Shown piece after piece: positions 44,399-53,393 of a DNA stretch of 64,000 nt. The DNA is taken from contig JAPPII010000101.1 in assembly GCA_028820845.1 (NCBI GenBank), forward strand, positions 89,591 through 153,590. The letters are read 5' to 3'. The stretch's first letter is position 1. Every line of letters begins with the position of its first letter. Below the pieces are notes generated by a model. The model was not told where the DNA came from. It saw nothing but the letters and a program-made list of their open reading frames with translations, and searched no databases. The position numbers were made by a program, and so were the translations under genes. Origin of the DNA: Candidatus Poribacteria bacterium (GTDB lineage: Bacteria > Poribacteria > WGA-4E > WGA-3G).

Positions 44399-44989
44399 AT
44401 GCCTGACGAAACAGGGCGACGCGGCTTTTTCAAGGAAGCCTTGAACCAGCTCATCCAACCCGTTGCTGAATTTCTTGATGACAGGGTAGGAGATCACTTG
44501 CTTGCTGCAGATTCCGAGCAGCGTGTTATTTTTCGACCACCGGGAGCATTGCCAGAAGCGGAATTCTTGGAACGGTGTCACCGATGTGGAAACTGCGTCA
44601 AGAACTGTCCCGCAAACGCTATTCAGACCTTGCCGAGTACCGATGCAAACCTTGCGAATACACCCTATATAGACCCTGATGAGCAGCCCTGCGTCATCTG
44701 TGACTCATTGGCATGTATGTATGTCTGTCCGAGCGGTGCCTTACAACCTGTTTATGCCGAAGACATTAAAATCGGGTTGGCGGTTTTCACCGCAGAAACC
44801 TGTCTCCGCACCAAAGAGGTAGATTGTACCTACTGTGTTGATACCTGTCCTATTGGAGAAGATGCAATTCATCTCACGTCAGAGGGGCTTGTAGAAGTTA
44901 TAGACCCCGGATGTACAGGATGCGGGGTCTGCCAATACGCATGCCCAACTTCACCGAAATCGATAGTTATTAGACCGCTTGGGGCATAA
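44399..44989 (+). CDS. Polyferredoxin with four [4Fe-4S] motifs (NapF/NapG-like)
   Basis: 196 aa. Four Cys sets: CHRCGNCVKNCP (C60, 63, 66, 70), CVICDSLACMYVCP (C98, 101, 106, 110), C135 with CTYCVDTC (C143, 146, 150), and CTGCGVCQYACP (C172, 175, 178, 182). The opening GRRGFFKEAL resembles NapF/NapG-type ferredoxins. No Sec or clear Tat signal. Probably an electron carrier for an unidentified oxidoreductase. AGGG lies about 12 nt upstream, a weak ribosome-binding site. Confidence 0.9.
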   Translation: MPDETGRRGFFKEALNQLIQPVAEFLDDRVGDHLLAADSEQRVIFRPPGALPEAEFLERCHRCGNCVKNCPANAIQTLPSTDANLANTPYIDPDEQPCVICDSLACMYVCPSGALQPVYAEDIKIGLAVFTAETCLRTKEVDCTYCVDTCPIGEDAIHLTSEGLVEVIDPGCTGCGVCQYACPTSPKSIVIRPLGA

Positions 44990-45046
44990 AATCGCAGCTC
45001 GTATTTTTTCTTCTATACGTTATCCTTCTCACCTTTCCTAAAAAGT

Positions 45047-45604
45047 ATGTCTGTACTCACACAAATCCTGACGCAAGGAACTGTAGATGTTCAGAGTCTA
45101 CGAGACATCAAACCACCGTTGGAAGTAGCGCAAAGCCTCTTGCCTTATTTTATAGGGGGGACAATCGTCCTCGGCTTTATAGCTGTTTCAGGGTGGCTGC
45201 TATATATCCGAAAACGTTCGCAAACCTTACCCATGTCTCCAATCCAAGAAAATGAGGCACCGCTACCGCATGAAGTCGCTTATGAACAATTAACGGCAAT
45301 TGAAGCCTCGGATTGGCTAAAACGCGGCGATATGAAGACATATCACACACAAATCGCGTATGTCCTCCGAGAGTATATCTATGGACGTTATCAAATTCCG
45401 GCCTTGGAGTTGACAACAACTGCCTTACTTCGCACAATGCGACGCGAACGGGTAGATACCCCCTATGTTGAACGGATTCAGCAGTTACTTTCGGATTGTG
45501 ATAGAGTCAAATTCGCAAGTTACCAACCAAAGCTCTCAGAGGCTACTGCACGAATAGCAGACGCTCGCTGGATTGTTGATGAGACAAAACTATCTATTTC
45601 GTGA
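45047..45604 (+). CDS. Membrane protein, DUF4381/BatD-operon-like
   Basis: 185 aa. It opens with a short stretch containing LRDIKPPLEV, then one transmembrane helix at about 33-55 (LPYFIGGTIVLGFIAVSGWLL), then a cytoplasmic helical domain (YEQLTAIEASDWLKRGD, YGRYQIPALELTTTALLR, DRVKFASYQPKL). This resembles the DUF4381-type protein of MoxR-DUF58-Bat operons. DUF58 and BatA-like genes lie 3.4-5 kb downstream, beyond the partner-switching genes. No MoxR ATPase is visible in the window. Confidence 0.7.
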   Translation: MSVLTQILTQGTVDVQSLRDIKPPLEVAQSLLPYFIGGTIVLGFIAVSGWLLYIRKRSQTLPMSPIQENEAPLPHEVAYEQLTAIEASDWLKRGDMKTYHTQIAYVLREYIYGRYQIPALELTTTALLRTMRRERVDTPYVERIQQLLSDCDRVKFASYQPKLSEATARIADARWIVDETKLSIS

Positions 45605-45620
45605 GTTACAGATAAAAAAC

Positions 45621-45650
45621 TTGACATAATTAAAAAAAATATGGTATGAT
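45621..45650 (+). promoter_or_regulatory. Sigma-70-type promoter before the partner-switching genes
   Basis: TTGACA (45621-45626), 18-nt spacer, TATGAT (45645-45650) preceded by TGG. It is the best consensus promoter in the window. The RsbW-like gene starts about 165 nt further on, leaving a long leader. Confidence 0.75.
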
Positions 45651-45815
45651 TTAATCAAGTTTTCATAATTTTGCATCTAAAGCCTTCGGTGGAAATCAAC
45701 TACAGTCTTTTTTTCGATTCTTCATTTCCTGCCGATGGAGACGGAAAACACAAACGGAAGTGAATTTTGTGGATTCCAATATAAATATGAGCCATAGCAA
45801 GGAGGGAAACGCAAC

Positions 45816-46247
45816 GTGTCAGATATAGCTAAACGCGTAATCCTCACTATACCTATGTATCCTGATATGGAACTTGCTGCAGCGAAAACAGCCTCTGTTC
45901 TTGCCGAATTGATGGATTTCGGGGAAGGAGAGGTTGAGGAAATTCAACTCGCTATCATCGAAACCTGTATCAACGCTTTTGAGCATAGCAAGAGCGATGA
46001 TCAGGAAGTTCATATTGAATTTTTGCTTATGGCGGATGAGTTGCAGTTTAAAGTTACAGATCGAGGGGTCGGTATCTCTACAGATACACTCGACGGTAGC
46101 CGTGTACTCGGGAGCCCAGGGGTACATACCGACCTACGTAAGCGCGGACGGGGATTGCAAATTATCAGGTCCCTCATGGATGAAGTGGATATAGAAAGCA
46201 GCCCTAACGGAACAACTGTGAGCGTCAAAAAGAAAAAGAAAGGATAA
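45816..46247 (+). CDS. RsbW-like anti-sigma factor/serine kinase
   Basis: 143 aa GHKL ATPase. N-box AIIETCINAFEHS (E49, N53), G1 VTDRGVGI (D82), G2 KRGRGLQII (G111-G113). Such kinases bind a sigma factor or other target and phosphorylate an STAS antagonist. GTG start with GGAGG 9 nt upstream. The C-terminus is Lys-rich (KKKKKG). With the following STAS and PP2C genes it forms a complete partner switch; the target is not encoded nearby. Confidence 0.92.
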   Translation: MSDIAKRVILTIPMYPDMELAAAKTASVLAELMDFGEGEVEEIQLAIIETCINAFEHSKSDDQEVHIEFLLMADELQFKVTDRGVGISTDTLDGSRVLGSPGVHTDLRKRGRGLQIIRSLMDEVDIESSPNGTTVSVKKKKKG

Positions 46248-46415
46248 CTGAATGTGACGTTTCGCAACATCCATAACACAGTTTGGGATTCCCTGAGAAT
46301 AGACCCTAAATCTGTGTTGAAATTTGTTGTTCAACGATCGGTTTTGCTACGTACTACCTTTATATCTACGGCGTAACTCGCAAGTCCATATTAGGAATCT
46401 AAGGAGGTAAGGGTT

Positions 46416-46757
46416 TTGAATAAATTCGATATCCAAATCCGTGAAGACGGAAAACACGCAGTGATTGAGACAGCTGGGTACCTAAATGATGCCTTGGGGG
46501 AGCAACTCGCTGAAAAGGCAAAGGAACTCATTCAGAACGGGTATATACAGCTCGTAATCAATCTTGAGAAAACAACGCTTATTAATAGTATCGGTATATC
46601 TATACTTATCGAAATCATAGAAGCACTTCACGAACGGGAAGGAGTTTTGAATTTCTGTGGGTTGTCGGCCACGCAGGAACGGACTTTTCGTATGATGGCA
46701 CTTGCTAAATACGCTGGCATTTTCCCAGATGAAGAATCCGCTATTGCAAATCTATAA
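46416..46757 (+). CDS. RsbV-like STAS anti-sigma-factor antagonist
   Basis: 113 aa STAS domain. The phosphorylation site is S58 in LINSIGISIL (more often DSSG or NSxG). It alternates between free and kinase-bound forms according to phosphorylation. TTG start at 46416 with GGAGG upstream, spaced 8 nt. It lies 168 nt after the kinase gene; the gap shows no gene. Confidence 0.9.
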   Translation: MNKFDIQIREDGKHAVIETAGYLNDALGEQLAEKAKELIQNGYIQLVINLEKTTLINSIGISILIEIIEALHEREGVLNFCGLSATQERTFRMMALAKYAGIFPDEESAIANL

Positions 46758-46866
46758 CCCTTTGCTTAGTTCAAATTTGAGTCTCGGGGAAAATTGAAAT
46801 TTATATCTGTGCTATGCTCATCGGTGTATTTTCTGGAACCTTTGTTCCTGTTTCCTATCGATATTC

Positions 46867-46910
46867 TTGTAATAATAGATATATAAAATTGTTTTGTAAT
46901 AATAGATATA
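46867..46910. repeat. Pair of 17-bp direct repeats, 27-bp period
   Basis: TTGTAATAATAGATATA occurs at 46867-46883 and again at 46894-46910, so two copies lie 27 bp apart, about two to three helical turns. They sit about 110-150 nt upstream of the phosphatase gene and could be tandem protein-binding sites. Confidence 0.65.
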
Positions 46911-46948
46911 CTAAAAAAGAAAGTCGTCATACGGTGTGGACCATATAT

Positions 46949-46972
46949 CCGTTTTTGACAACGGAAAAACGG
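46949..46972. other. Hairpin in the leader of the phosphatase gene
   Basis: CCGTTTTT and AAAAACGG form an 8-bp stem with an 8-nt loop, 45 nt before ATG 47016. It may act as an attenuator or a transcript-end signal for the upstream pair. Confidence 0.4.
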
Positions 46973-47015
46973 TCCAGGTTTAATCGTTGAATGACCAATA
47001 TCTGGATGCAACACT

Positions 47016-48956
47016 ATGAAAGATTTAAGCGAGCCTATTTTAGATCGCGATTTGCAGCAAACCCAAGGCACACAAAACACCGCAGAACAGACTATGGAAA
47101 GGCTCATATTTAGTCTGTCCGAGTTAGAGCATTTGGGACAAACGCTCATTTCCGGCTACGGTAACTTTAATCATTCAAGCAAAACCTATCTTCGCATCAC
47201 CCTTGGGACCTTGCAAGTCACACGGGGTGTGATCCTGCGTTACCATCCTACCGCAGAAAATCTTGATGTGGTGGCATCGACACCCGAACAGGTGTTTCCC
47301 TCAATTCCTATTACAGCAGAGGAAGTTGCGAGTTTACTGCAACATCCATTCATCGAGAGTCGTACACCGCCAGTCGGTCTTGAGGAGTTCTTTGTCCAGA
47401 GTGCTGAACTCGTCGAAACTGTTGATATCAGACTCTGGGTTCCGCTAAAGATTCAAGATGAATTCTTGGGTATGATTGGTTTAGGACGATTTTTGGGGCG
47501 GGAGACGTTAGTCACATGGGAACAGGAATTGTTGACAACCCTCGCCCACCAAATTTCAATCGCTATCGCTTATTCGCGAATGGTAGAAGGTATCCAGAGC
47601 GAAAAGTTTCGTCTCTTCATGCTCGCTGAGAGTGCCCCACAAATTTGTCAGCTCTTACAGCCTGAAGATGCTGCAGAACAGGTCGTGTTACAAGCCGTTT
47701 CGTTTTTGGATGCGAATGCCGGGGCACTCATGCTCACGCGCCCAGAGCAACAGGAACTTGAACTGAGCTATGCCTTTCCTGAGACATTGGTTGAAAACTC
47801 CACGGCACAGCAGAACGGTAATGAACTTGTTATCTCTTGTGGAGAGGAAGCACCTGTGTCCGAAGAAGCAACATCGGTGGACATGCTGAGGTCTGTCGTC
47901 AAGGATGGATTGCCCGGACACTGTTTGCCGGAGTCCGATACGCTTTTCGGGGGCAAGAATTTGATGGCGGTTCCTATCTCTGGACGCGATGGTGATGTTT
48001 TAGGTGTTCTTGTCGTCGGGGACAAGGAAGAACGTGGTGGTAGAATCACTCCTTTTACCGATGAGGATGTAGTCTTACTCGATTCTTTTGCCAAACAGGC
48101 AGGCGTGGCGATGGAGAACGCACACCTCCATCAAGAAGCACTTGAGGCACGCCAATTGCAAGCAGAAATGGAAGAGGCACGTAAGATCCAAGAAAACCTC
48201 ATTCCAGAGAATTTGCCTGATATTACTGGCTATGAAGTCGCAGGGCATTATGAACCCCGGGGTCCCGTCGGCGGCGACTACTATGATTGTATTGCTTTAC
48301 CTACTGGGCATTGGGGACTTGCAATTGCGGATGTCTCTGGAAAAGGGATGCAAGCTGCGCTACTCATGGCGACCTTGCGCGCTGGGCTTATTTCTGAATT
48401 ATCTCGTGTCGATACCCCGACAGCCGAAGACGCTGGAAACGGGGTATGTCCATCAATCGTGTATGCTGAACTCACCGAGATGGCGATGATACTCAATTCG
48501 CTGCTTTATGCCAGCGGCACTGAGGAGAAATATGCAACTTTCTTCTATAGCCACCTTAACCCCGAAACAGATGTGTTGACAACTCTCAATGCAGGACATA
48601 ATCCGCCGCTCCTCGTGAAAAAAGATGGAACCTGTAAGTGGCTCGGTGAAGATGTCGGCGGCATCCCACTCGGAATGTTCCCTAATGATATGGTCTCAAG
48701 TATCGCTGAATATGAGGCTGAACATACGCAACTTGTTAGTGGTGATGTTGTTGTGTATTATACCGATGGTGTCACGGAGACTGTTAACGTTGATGATGAG
48801 TATTATGATGAAGATCGACTCGTTGAAGCATCTAAGGAATGCAGAGATGCCAGTGCTGAGGCTATGCGGGAACACCTTCACGACGCCGTAATGAAATTTC
48901 AGGGCGAAGCCGATCAGTTTGACGACCTGACGCTACTCATCTTGAAAAAGAAATAG
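47016..48956 (+). CDS. RsbU-like PP2C phosphatase with two GAF domains
   Basis: 646 aa. Two GAF-like sensory domains at about 30-190 (LWVPLKIQDEFLGMIGLGRF) and 205-370 (MAVPISGRDGDVLGVLVVGD), a helical linker (EARQLQAEMEEARKIQENL) and a SpoIIE/PPM domain from about 400 with metal ligands in GGDYYDC (D421) and IADVSGKG (D439). It would dephosphorylate the STAS protein and switch the system on signal binding to the GAF domains. No transmembrane segment, so cytoplasmic. Confidence 0.93.
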   Translation: MKDLSEPILDRDLQQTQGTQNTAEQTMERLIFSLSELEHLGQTLISGYGNFNHSSKTYLRITLGTLQVTRGVILRYHPTAENLDVVASTPEQVFPSIPITAEEVASLLQHPFIESRTPPVGLEEFFVQSAELVETVDIRLWVPLKIQDEFLGMIGLGRFLGRETLVTWEQELLTTLAHQISIAIAYSRMVEGIQSEKFRLFMLAESAPQICQLLQPEDAAEQVVLQAVSFLDANAGALMLTRPEQQELELSYAFPETLVENSTAQQNGNELVISCGEEAPVSEEATSVDMLRSVVKDGLPGHCLPESDTLFGGKNLMAVPISGRDGDVLGVLVVGDKEERGGRITPFTDEDVVLLDSFAKQAGVAMENAHLHQEALEARQLQAEMEEARKIQENLIPENLPDITGYEVAGHYEPRGPVGGDYYDCIALPTGHWGLAIADVSGKGMQAALLMATLRAGLISELSRVDTPTAEDAGNGVCPSIVYAELTEMAMILNSLLYASGTEEKYATFFYSHLNPETDVLTTLNAGHNPPLLVKKDGTCKWLGEDVGGIPLGMFPNDMVSSIAEYEAEHTQLVSGDVVVYYTDGVTETVNVDDEYYDEDRLVEASKECRDASAEAMREHLHDAVMKFQGEADQFDDLTLLILKKK

Positions 48957-48993
48957 GATGTAGTTTAGAGCGACATAAAAGGCGTAATTATAG

Positions 48994-49965
48994 ATGCAAA
49001 GCCAGTCAGAGGGACGCAGATTCCTAAACCCATCAATTCTTGCCCGAATCGGAAATCTTGAATTAATTGCTAAATTCGTCGTTGAAGGTTTTATTTCAGG
49101 TCTCCATAAAAGTCCGTATCATGGATTTAGTGTCGAATTTGCCCAGTATAGACAGTATATGCCCGGCGATGATACCAAACATATAGATTGGAAAGCCTAT
49201 GCTCGGACTGATAGATACTATATCAAGCAGTTTGAGGAGGAAACCAATCTCAATTGCTACTTGCTTTTGGATACCAGCGAGTCTATGGCGCACCCGGTAG
49301 ATGATGTACCCGAAACCGATGCTACGGATCAGGGAACAGCTGGACAGACCTTGACAAAACTGCAATATTCCAGCTACCTGATCGGGTCACTTGCCTACTT
49401 TATGGCAAAGCAGCGGGACGCTATTGGGTTCGCTTATTTTGATGACACGCTGCATCAGTATTTCCCCGCAAGGAGTAGCACGTCACACCTGCATTCTATC
49501 TTGCTCACATTGGAAACCTTGCAAACCGCAAAAACCACCCGAATGGGAATGCCGCTGCATCAAGTCGCAGAACGCTTGACGAAGCGCGGTTTAGTGCTTT
49601 TTATCTCGGACCTTTATGATGAAAATCAGGAAGAGGTTATCTCTGGTTTGGAGCATCTCCGATATGAGGGGCATGAAGTAATTGTTTTTCACGTCCTCGC
49701 ACAGCAGGAAATTGATTTCACTAACTTTGAGACAGGACGAAGTTCCGAAGCTCTTATCCGTTTTATTGACTCGGAAAATGACAATGAGATTATCACGACA
49801 CCACAAGCGATTCAGGAGAGTTATCTGAATAATTTCAACGCATTTCTTGATACCTACAGGCTTGCACTACGACAGGCCGATATTGATTATAACCTGATAA
49901 CCACAGCGACACCGATTGATTTCGCACTCGCTTCCTATCTTGCAAAACGGCAAGGGATTCTTTAG
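48994..49965 (+). CDS. DUF58 protein with VWA-like fold
   Basis: 323 aa. Hallmark DUF58 block YRQYMPGDDTKHIDWKAYAR, then the metal-ion-dependent adhesion motif LDTSESM. DUF58 proteins work with MoxR-type AAA ATPases and BatA/BatD in envelope-associated complex assembly or stress tolerance. The gene lies 37 nt after the phosphatase. Confidence 0.92.
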   Translation: MQSQSEGRRFLNPSILARIGNLELIAKFVVEGFISGLHKSPYHGFSVEFAQYRQYMPGDDTKHIDWKAYARTDRYYIKQFEEETNLNCYLLLDTSESMAHPVDDVPETDATDQGTAGQTLTKLQYSSYLIGSLAYFMAKQRDAIGFAYFDDTLHQYFPARSSTSHLHSILLTLETLQTAKTTRMGMPLHQVAERLTKRGLVLFISDLYDENQEEVISGLEHLRYEGHEVIVFHVLAQQEIDFTNFETGRSSEALIRFIDSENDNEIITTPQAIQESYLNNFNAFLDTYRLALRQADIDYNLITTATPIDFALASYLAKRQGIL

Positions 49966-50062
49966 CAGTCGGCTATCAGCAGTCAGTAGAGAGATGCTTG
50001 GTGGAATGGTAGATTAGATAACTGCCACAAGCCAACCGCTGACTGCTGAAGGGGAATAAAAA
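49966..50062. repeat. Heptanucleotide-repeat segment between DUF58 and BatA-like genes
   Basis: AGCAGTC, GGCTATC, AGCAGTC, AGT, then ACCGCTGACTGCTGAAGG. Same words as near 8.1, 41.0 and 55.8 kb, here directly after the stop codon. Confidence 0.7.
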
Positions 50063-50084
50063 GTGTTTGGATTAGGATTTTTAG
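50063..50084 (+). repeat. Duplicate of the BatA-like gene start
   Basis: These 22 bp, GTGTTTGGATTAGGATTTTTAG, recur exactly at 50204-50225, which is the start codon and first seven codons of the BatA-like gene. After the upstream copy the frame closes in 8 more codons (stop TAG). The spacing is 141 bp. Confidence 0.8.
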
Positions 50085-50160
50085 TATTCTTTATGACCCA
50101 GAGATAGTTAGAATTACCCGAAAACCCGGGGAATGCCATACGGCATTCATACCGTTGATT

Positions 50161-50197
50161 TGTGAAACGAAGTGGAACGGTGCCCAGATTTAATAGG
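50161..50197 (+). repeat. 37-bp repeat preceding a start codon, copy 1
   Basis: Contains GAAGTGGAACGGTGCCCAG and then ATTTAATAG. A near-identical copy lies at 56432-56468 before accC. In both places it ends 6-8 nt before the start codon. Immediately upstream (about 50134-50151) GAATGCC and GGCATTC form a 7-bp hairpin. Confidence 0.75.
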
Positions 50198-50203
50198 TAA
50201 AAG

Positions 50204-52351
50204 GTGTTTGGATTAGGATTTTTAGCCCCCCTATTTGTAGCAGCCGGTGTCATAGGCGCGTCAATTCCGATTATTCTACATCTGTTGAATCGGGAGCGTG
50301 CAAGGCGGTTGATATTCAGTACAGTGCGTTTCATTCAGATGTCGCATCAGACAAACGTCCGCCGACATAAACTGAAACGTTGGCTACTCCTACTGATGCG
50401 TATTCTGATATTGGCACTCCTCGGTGTAGCGTTTGCGCGACCTTTTTTCGCTGCAGCCCCTGTCATTACACAGAAGATTGGGGGGAAACGAAATGCTGTT
50501 ATTATTCTCGATACCTCCTATAGTATGCAGTATGAAGAAGTCTTCAAGGATGCCAAAGAAGAAGGAACCAAAATTCTGGGTGGGCTTGATTCAACCGATG
50601 CAGCGTGCCTCATCCTTTCATCGGACAAAGCACGTGTTGTCGCGCCTCTCGGTTCAGAATTCTCGCATCTCAGGTCGGCTTTAAATACCGCGGAAGTTAC
50701 CTATGAGCCCACGGATTATTTGGATGCCTTGCAAACCGCAAATGAGATTCTTGAATCTATTCCTATTGGGCAGAAGCAGGTTTATCTCATCAGCGATATG
50801 CAAAAGCGGGGTTGGGAAAACTTTATCGAGACGGACAAACTCAATCCTGATGTCCAAGTTGAGTTTATTAATGTCGGCATCGAACAGCCCAAGAATCTCG
50901 CTATTACGGGGATCAGTGTACCACCTGTTATTTTGAACGAGCAGCAAGCGTCGCATCTGGTCGCTCGCGTCCACAACTACGGCGATGAACCTGTTGAAAA
51001 TTTACCCGTTCGCCTTTTTATAGATGAAAATATGATTCAAACCGTCCAGCTCGACATTGAACCAGACGACTTGGCAGATGCTGTCTTCAATATTGATTTC
51101 CAAGACGAAGCGACACATACAGGGTGGGTTGAACTTCCAGAAGACGGACTTGCAGTTGACAACAAACGCTATTTCACCTTACAGAGTCTACAGTCTATCA
51201 AGGTTCATGCTGTCGGTAACAGTTCTCGGACGCGCAGCTCGTTTCAAAAACCAGAGACCTTCTTCATGGAAATGGCGTTTACAGCCGGAAGTGATGCCGT
51301 TCCAATTGATTTCAGCGAATCGACAACTATTCCCAATGCAGCGACGCTTGCACGCACCGACGTGCTTATCCTTGCCGATGTTGCGCGGTTCTCTTCAAAT
51401 GAAGCGGATCGCATAAAAACTTACGTCGCATCAGGCGGCGGCTTGATTGTGACAGTGGGTGATAATTTCGATGCTGATGTCTATGAACAACACCTCGGCG
51501 GTGAGGCGGGCTTGATGCCGTGCAATTTCGTTCAAGCCGTTGGGGATGCCTTTGATCGCCAACAGTTTCGGGTCCTTGCAACTGTGAAGTATGAACATCC
51601 AATTTTTGCACCCTTTAAAGAACCAAACCATGGTGATTTCGGGAAAGCACGGTTTTACAGAGTTTTTCAAACCGTCCCGACAGCAGATGCAACCGTCATC
51701 GCGACTTATGATGATGGGAGTCCTGCACTTTTTGAAAAATCTTACGGCGATCCCCGCGCGCTATCCACTACGGGGACCCCAGGACGTGTTCTCTGCTTTA
51801 CCTCAACGATAGACCGCGAGTGGAACGATCTCCCAATTCGTGCCGTTTATCTGCCTTTCTTGCATGAGACGATTAAATATCTCGCACTCAAGGATGTAGA
51901 GACACGTCCGGATTATCGCGTTGGTGATAGCATCGAACTTGATGTTGAAACTGAGAGGGGTGGGGGTCAACGCGATCGAGTACTTGCGATCTTCAACCCA
52001 AATAGTATTGAAACTCGCTTGCAGTCCGAGCAAAATAACACCACTACAAGCGTCTTTTATACAGACACGACGATACCGGGTATCTATTCTATCCATGCAT
52101 CCGGCGAGGAGGCTCGCTATTTTGTCATCAACACTGAGGCAACAGAATCTGACCTCGCCTCGCGTGATGTGGAAGAACTTACGAGTATGTTGAAAGGGAC
52201 TGTGGATGAATCCGCGGAGGACAAACCTACCGCAGAACTCATCGCACAGTACCACGAGGACGTTGAGAACAGACAGGATGTCTGGATGTATCTCATGTTA
52301 GCGGTCTTTGCTTTGGCGGTAACAGAGATGTTTCTTGCAAATCGTGTTTAG
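50204..52351 (+). CDS. BatA-like VWA membrane protein
   Basis: 715 aa, GTG start. The N-terminus is the conserved BatA_N domain: LFVAAGVIGASIPIILHLLNR, then a second helix LLLMRILILALLGVAFARP. A VWA-like domain follows with VIILDTSYSMQYEE (DxSxS). A middle region and a periplasmic part contain ARTDVLILADVARFS. It ends with a transmembrane helix (VWMYLMLAVFALAVTEMFL). It belongs with DUF58 and the DUF4381-like protein in an aerotolerance-type complex. Confidence 0.88.
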   Translation: MFGLGFLAPLFVAAGVIGASIPIILHLLNRERARRLIFSTVRFIQMSHQTNVRRHKLKRWLLLLMRILILALLGVAFARPFFAAAPVITQKIGGKRNAVIILDTSYSMQYEEVFKDAKEEGTKILGGLDSTDAACLILSSDKARVVAPLGSEFSHLRSALNTAEVTYEPTDYLDALQTANEILESIPIGQKQVYLISDMQKRGWENFIETDKLNPDVQVEFINVGIEQPKNLAITGISVPPVILNEQQASHLVARVHNYGDEPVENLPVRLFIDENMIQTVQLDIEPDDLADAVFNIDFQDEATHTGWVELPEDGLAVDNKRYFTLQSLQSIKVHAVGNSSRTRSSFQKPETFFMEMAFTAGSDAVPIDFSESTTIPNAATLARTDVLILADVARFSSNEADRIKTYVASGGGLIVTVGDNFDADVYEQHLGGEAGLMPCNFVQAVGDAFDRQQFRVLATVKYEHPIFAPFKEPNHGDFGKARFYRVFQTVPTADATVIATYDDGSPALFEKSYGDPRALSTTGTPGRVLCFTSTIDREWNDLPIRAVYLPFLHETIKYLALKDVETRPDYRVGDSIELDVETERGGGQRDRVLAIFNPNSIETRLQSEQNNTTTSVFYTDTTIPGIYSIHASGEEARYFVINTEATESDLASRDVEELTSMLKGTVDESAEDKPTAELIAQYHEDVENRQDVWMYLMLAVFALAVTEMFLANRV

Positions 52352-52361
52352 TTATTGAATC

Positions 52362-52470
52362 GAGTTATAAGTTATAAGTTAAGAGGGTTTTGATTAACAA
52401 TAGGTTCTCCACTCTTAACTTACTAGCTAAAAGCGAAGCGTACTTTTAACTAAAAGCGGAGCGTACCTAA
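52362..52470. repeat. Heptad and 18-bp repeats before the PhyH gene
   Basis: AGTTATAAGTTATAAGTTAAG shows 7-base steps. It is followed by two copies of CTAAAAGCG(A/G)AGCGTAC about 26 nt apart. The second ends 7 nt before ATG 52476. Confidence 0.65.
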
Positions 52471-52475
52471 AAAAA

Positions 52476-53393
52476 ATGGACTTTGAACCAAGTGCACCGA
52501 TTGAAGTGCCAAAAATCGTATCTGATGAACAGATTCAATCTTTTATAGACAACGGTTATCTCGTTGTCCCGGATCTGCTGTCTCTTGATGAAATAGAGGA
52601 GCTGCGGCAGGATACCATGACGCTCGCTAAAGGTGGGTATCCGTGTGAGAGCCTGAAACCGCTCCCTGACAATATTAGCAATGACGAGGCTATCAGTCGT
52701 ATCCTTTGCATACATCAGCCGCATTTTGTCAGTCCTGTTATTGAAAGGTACGTCAAACACCCGAAAGTATGTGGCATCTTGAGTCAAATAACTGCCGCAC
52801 ATTTACCCTATTGGGACGGTAGTGTCAAGTGTATGCAGTCGATGTTGTTCGTCAAACCGCCCAATTTTCAAGGGCAGGCATGGCATCAGGACGAAATCTA
52901 TATTCCGACTCGCGATCGCTCCTTGATTGGCGCGTGGATAGCAATGGACGACGCAACTATAAAAAATGGATGTTTATGGGTTCTCCCAGGCTCGCATCGC
53001 CGCGGATACCTCTATCCGCAGAGATCGCACGAGAACCCAGATGAGTTCGATTTTACGCCAGAGAGCTACGGTTTTGATGGTACCGGTGAGGTGCCTGTTG
53101 AAGTTACGACCGGCACATTAGTGTTTTTTAACGGTTACCTTCTACATCGGTCTCGTAAAAATCGTGGCGATACATATCGACGGGTTTTGGTGAACCATTA
53201 CTGTAATGCTTGGTCGTTGCTGCCCTGGACGGTTAAGGAAGGGGAGCGTGCCGCAAGTGCTGACCGACGATGTATCGTCCCGGTCTCCGGGGTCGATCCC
53301 TATGCGTGGAAAGGCTATGATCCGCCGCCTCAGAACGTCCACCTGCGGACCTGTAAAGCCGTTGAAGAGTTGGAGGCATTAGATGCAAGTTAA
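52476..53393 (+). CDS. Phytanoyl-CoA dioxygenase (PhyH)-family protein
   Basis: 305 aa. Proximal motif AWHQDEIYIP (H-Q-D), PGSH block WVLPGSHRRGYLYPQ, distal LLHRSRKNRGDTYRRVLVNHY with His and Arg. The full triad is present, so it is a probable Fe(II)/2-oxoglutarate oxygenase. Its 3' end overlaps the next small gene by 11 nt. GGAG in AGCGGAGCG is 13 nt from the ATG, within the repeat. Confidence 0.93.
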   Translation: MDFEPSAPIEVPKIVSDEQIQSFIDNGYLVVPDLLSLDEIEELRQDTMTLAKGGYPCESLKPLPDNISNDEAISRILCIHQPHFVSPVIERYVKHPKVCGILSQITAAHLPYWDGSVKCMQSMLFVKPPNFQGQAWHQDEIYIPTRDRSLIGAWIAMDDATIKNGCLWVLPGSHRRGYLYPQRSHENPDEFDFTPESYGFDGTGEVPVEVTTGTLVFFNGYLLHRSRKNRGDTYRRVLVNHYCNAWSLLPWTVKEGERAASADRRCIVPVSGVDPYAWKGYDPPPQNVHLRTCKAVEELEALDAS

